From Falciphora oryzae (Eukaryota; Ascomycota; Sordariomycetes; Magnaporthales; Magnaporthaceae), in contig JNVV01000073.1 of the NCBI GenBank assembly GCA_000733355.1, positions 164,339 through 191,777 on the forward strand: a stretch of 27,439 nt of DNA. The letters run 5' to 3'. The notes under the pieces are model-generated. The model had not been told where the DNA came from. It searched no databases and was given only the letters and a program-made list of their open reading frames with translations. Positions 27,286 to 27,439 of this stretch are shown one piece after another. Position 1 is the first letter of the stretch, and each line of letters opens with the position of its first letter. A program made the translations under genes and the position numbers.

Positions 27286-27439
27286 ACCTAAGCTAGGACG
27301 AGGATTTAGGGACGGGAACATCCACCCTTCCCCCCGGACGCGAGCTGTAACAAGGGGTCAAAGACGGCTTGGAGAAGGATCTCTATATTGCAGATAATCT
27401 TTCTATGGGCTCAAGAGATGCTTGAGGAAGAAGGAATCT

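Larger units (their letters stand above)
26717..27439. other. Upstream side of RepHel: leader or 5' end of the element, no gene resolved
   Basis: On the minus strand this precedes the Rep domain. Coding-like sequence with TAA/TAG breaks continues for some tens of codons (GHRWRPLGLLVIVL before the Rep frame). A separate frame at 27062-26856 is open, but no family is recognised. The stretch also contains a GGGGC-GCAA-GCCCC hairpin and a 14-base palindrome. The Helitron 5' TC end was not located and may lie outside the window. Confidence 0.45.

Noticed and set aside
18096..27439. A Starship-type giant element
   Set aside because: No DUF3435 tyrosine-recombinase-like captain was recognised in any frame; the identifiable machinery is Helitron RepHel.
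1..27439. tRNA, rRNA, CRISPR arrays and telomeric repeats
   Set aside because: No cloverleaf-like segment, conserved rRNA core, regularly spaced repeats or TTAGGG arrays were seen on either strand by eye.

Overview
The window looks like nuclear DNA of a filamentous ascomycete, most likely a Sordariomycete. The evidence is short introns with fungal splice signals (GTAAGT, CTAAT, CAACAG), GC-rich genes next to a TA-rich transposon graveyard, and mutations of the RIP type (CpA to TpA on both strands, CpG kept). No bacterial operon signals, tRNA, rRNA or CRISPR array were seen.

Left part (about 0.3-12.2 kb): a gene block bracketed by two diverged inverted copies of one dispersed repeat (about 285-690 and 11862-12200). 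It holds a Trk-type potassium transporter (minus), a short cysteine-rich protein (minus), a GT61/EOGT-like glycosyltransferase (minus), and a secreted, membrane-anchored pepsin-fold protein whose active-site motifs are degenerate (plus). It ends in the broken 5' part of a second GT61-like gene (plus) that stops where the right repeat copy begins.

Middle part (12.6-18.1 kb): a predicted multi-pass membrane protein (plus) and a small alanine-rich secreted protein with a Cys-Trp-Cys tail (minus). These are followed by relics: the N-terminal part of a PMC1-like Ca2+-ATPase broken by frameshifts and cut by a LINE endonuclease fragment, and an unassigned minus-strand relic.

Right part (18.1-27.4 kb): a RIP-mutated mobile region. 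A Helitron RepHel gene (HUH Rep plus PIF1-like helicase) lies on the minus strand at 22040-26716 and is broken by stops and frameshifts. To its left sits a head-to-head pair of decayed genes. The plus-strand one has a possible OB fold and ends in a poly(A)-like tail; the minus-strand one is basic, partly coiled-coil-like and of unknown family. Short inverted repeats (18096-18110, 21501-21515, 21621-21635) and small GC-rich hairpins mark candidate element ends. This gene pair is the best candidate here for something undescribed: either cargo or accessory genes of the Helitron, or a separate element nested beside it.

The intact genes look like ordinary membrane and secretory-pathway functions without an obvious shared pathway. 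The repeat-bounded layout, truncated genes and RIP suggest an accessory or subtelomere-like compartment, which is an inference.
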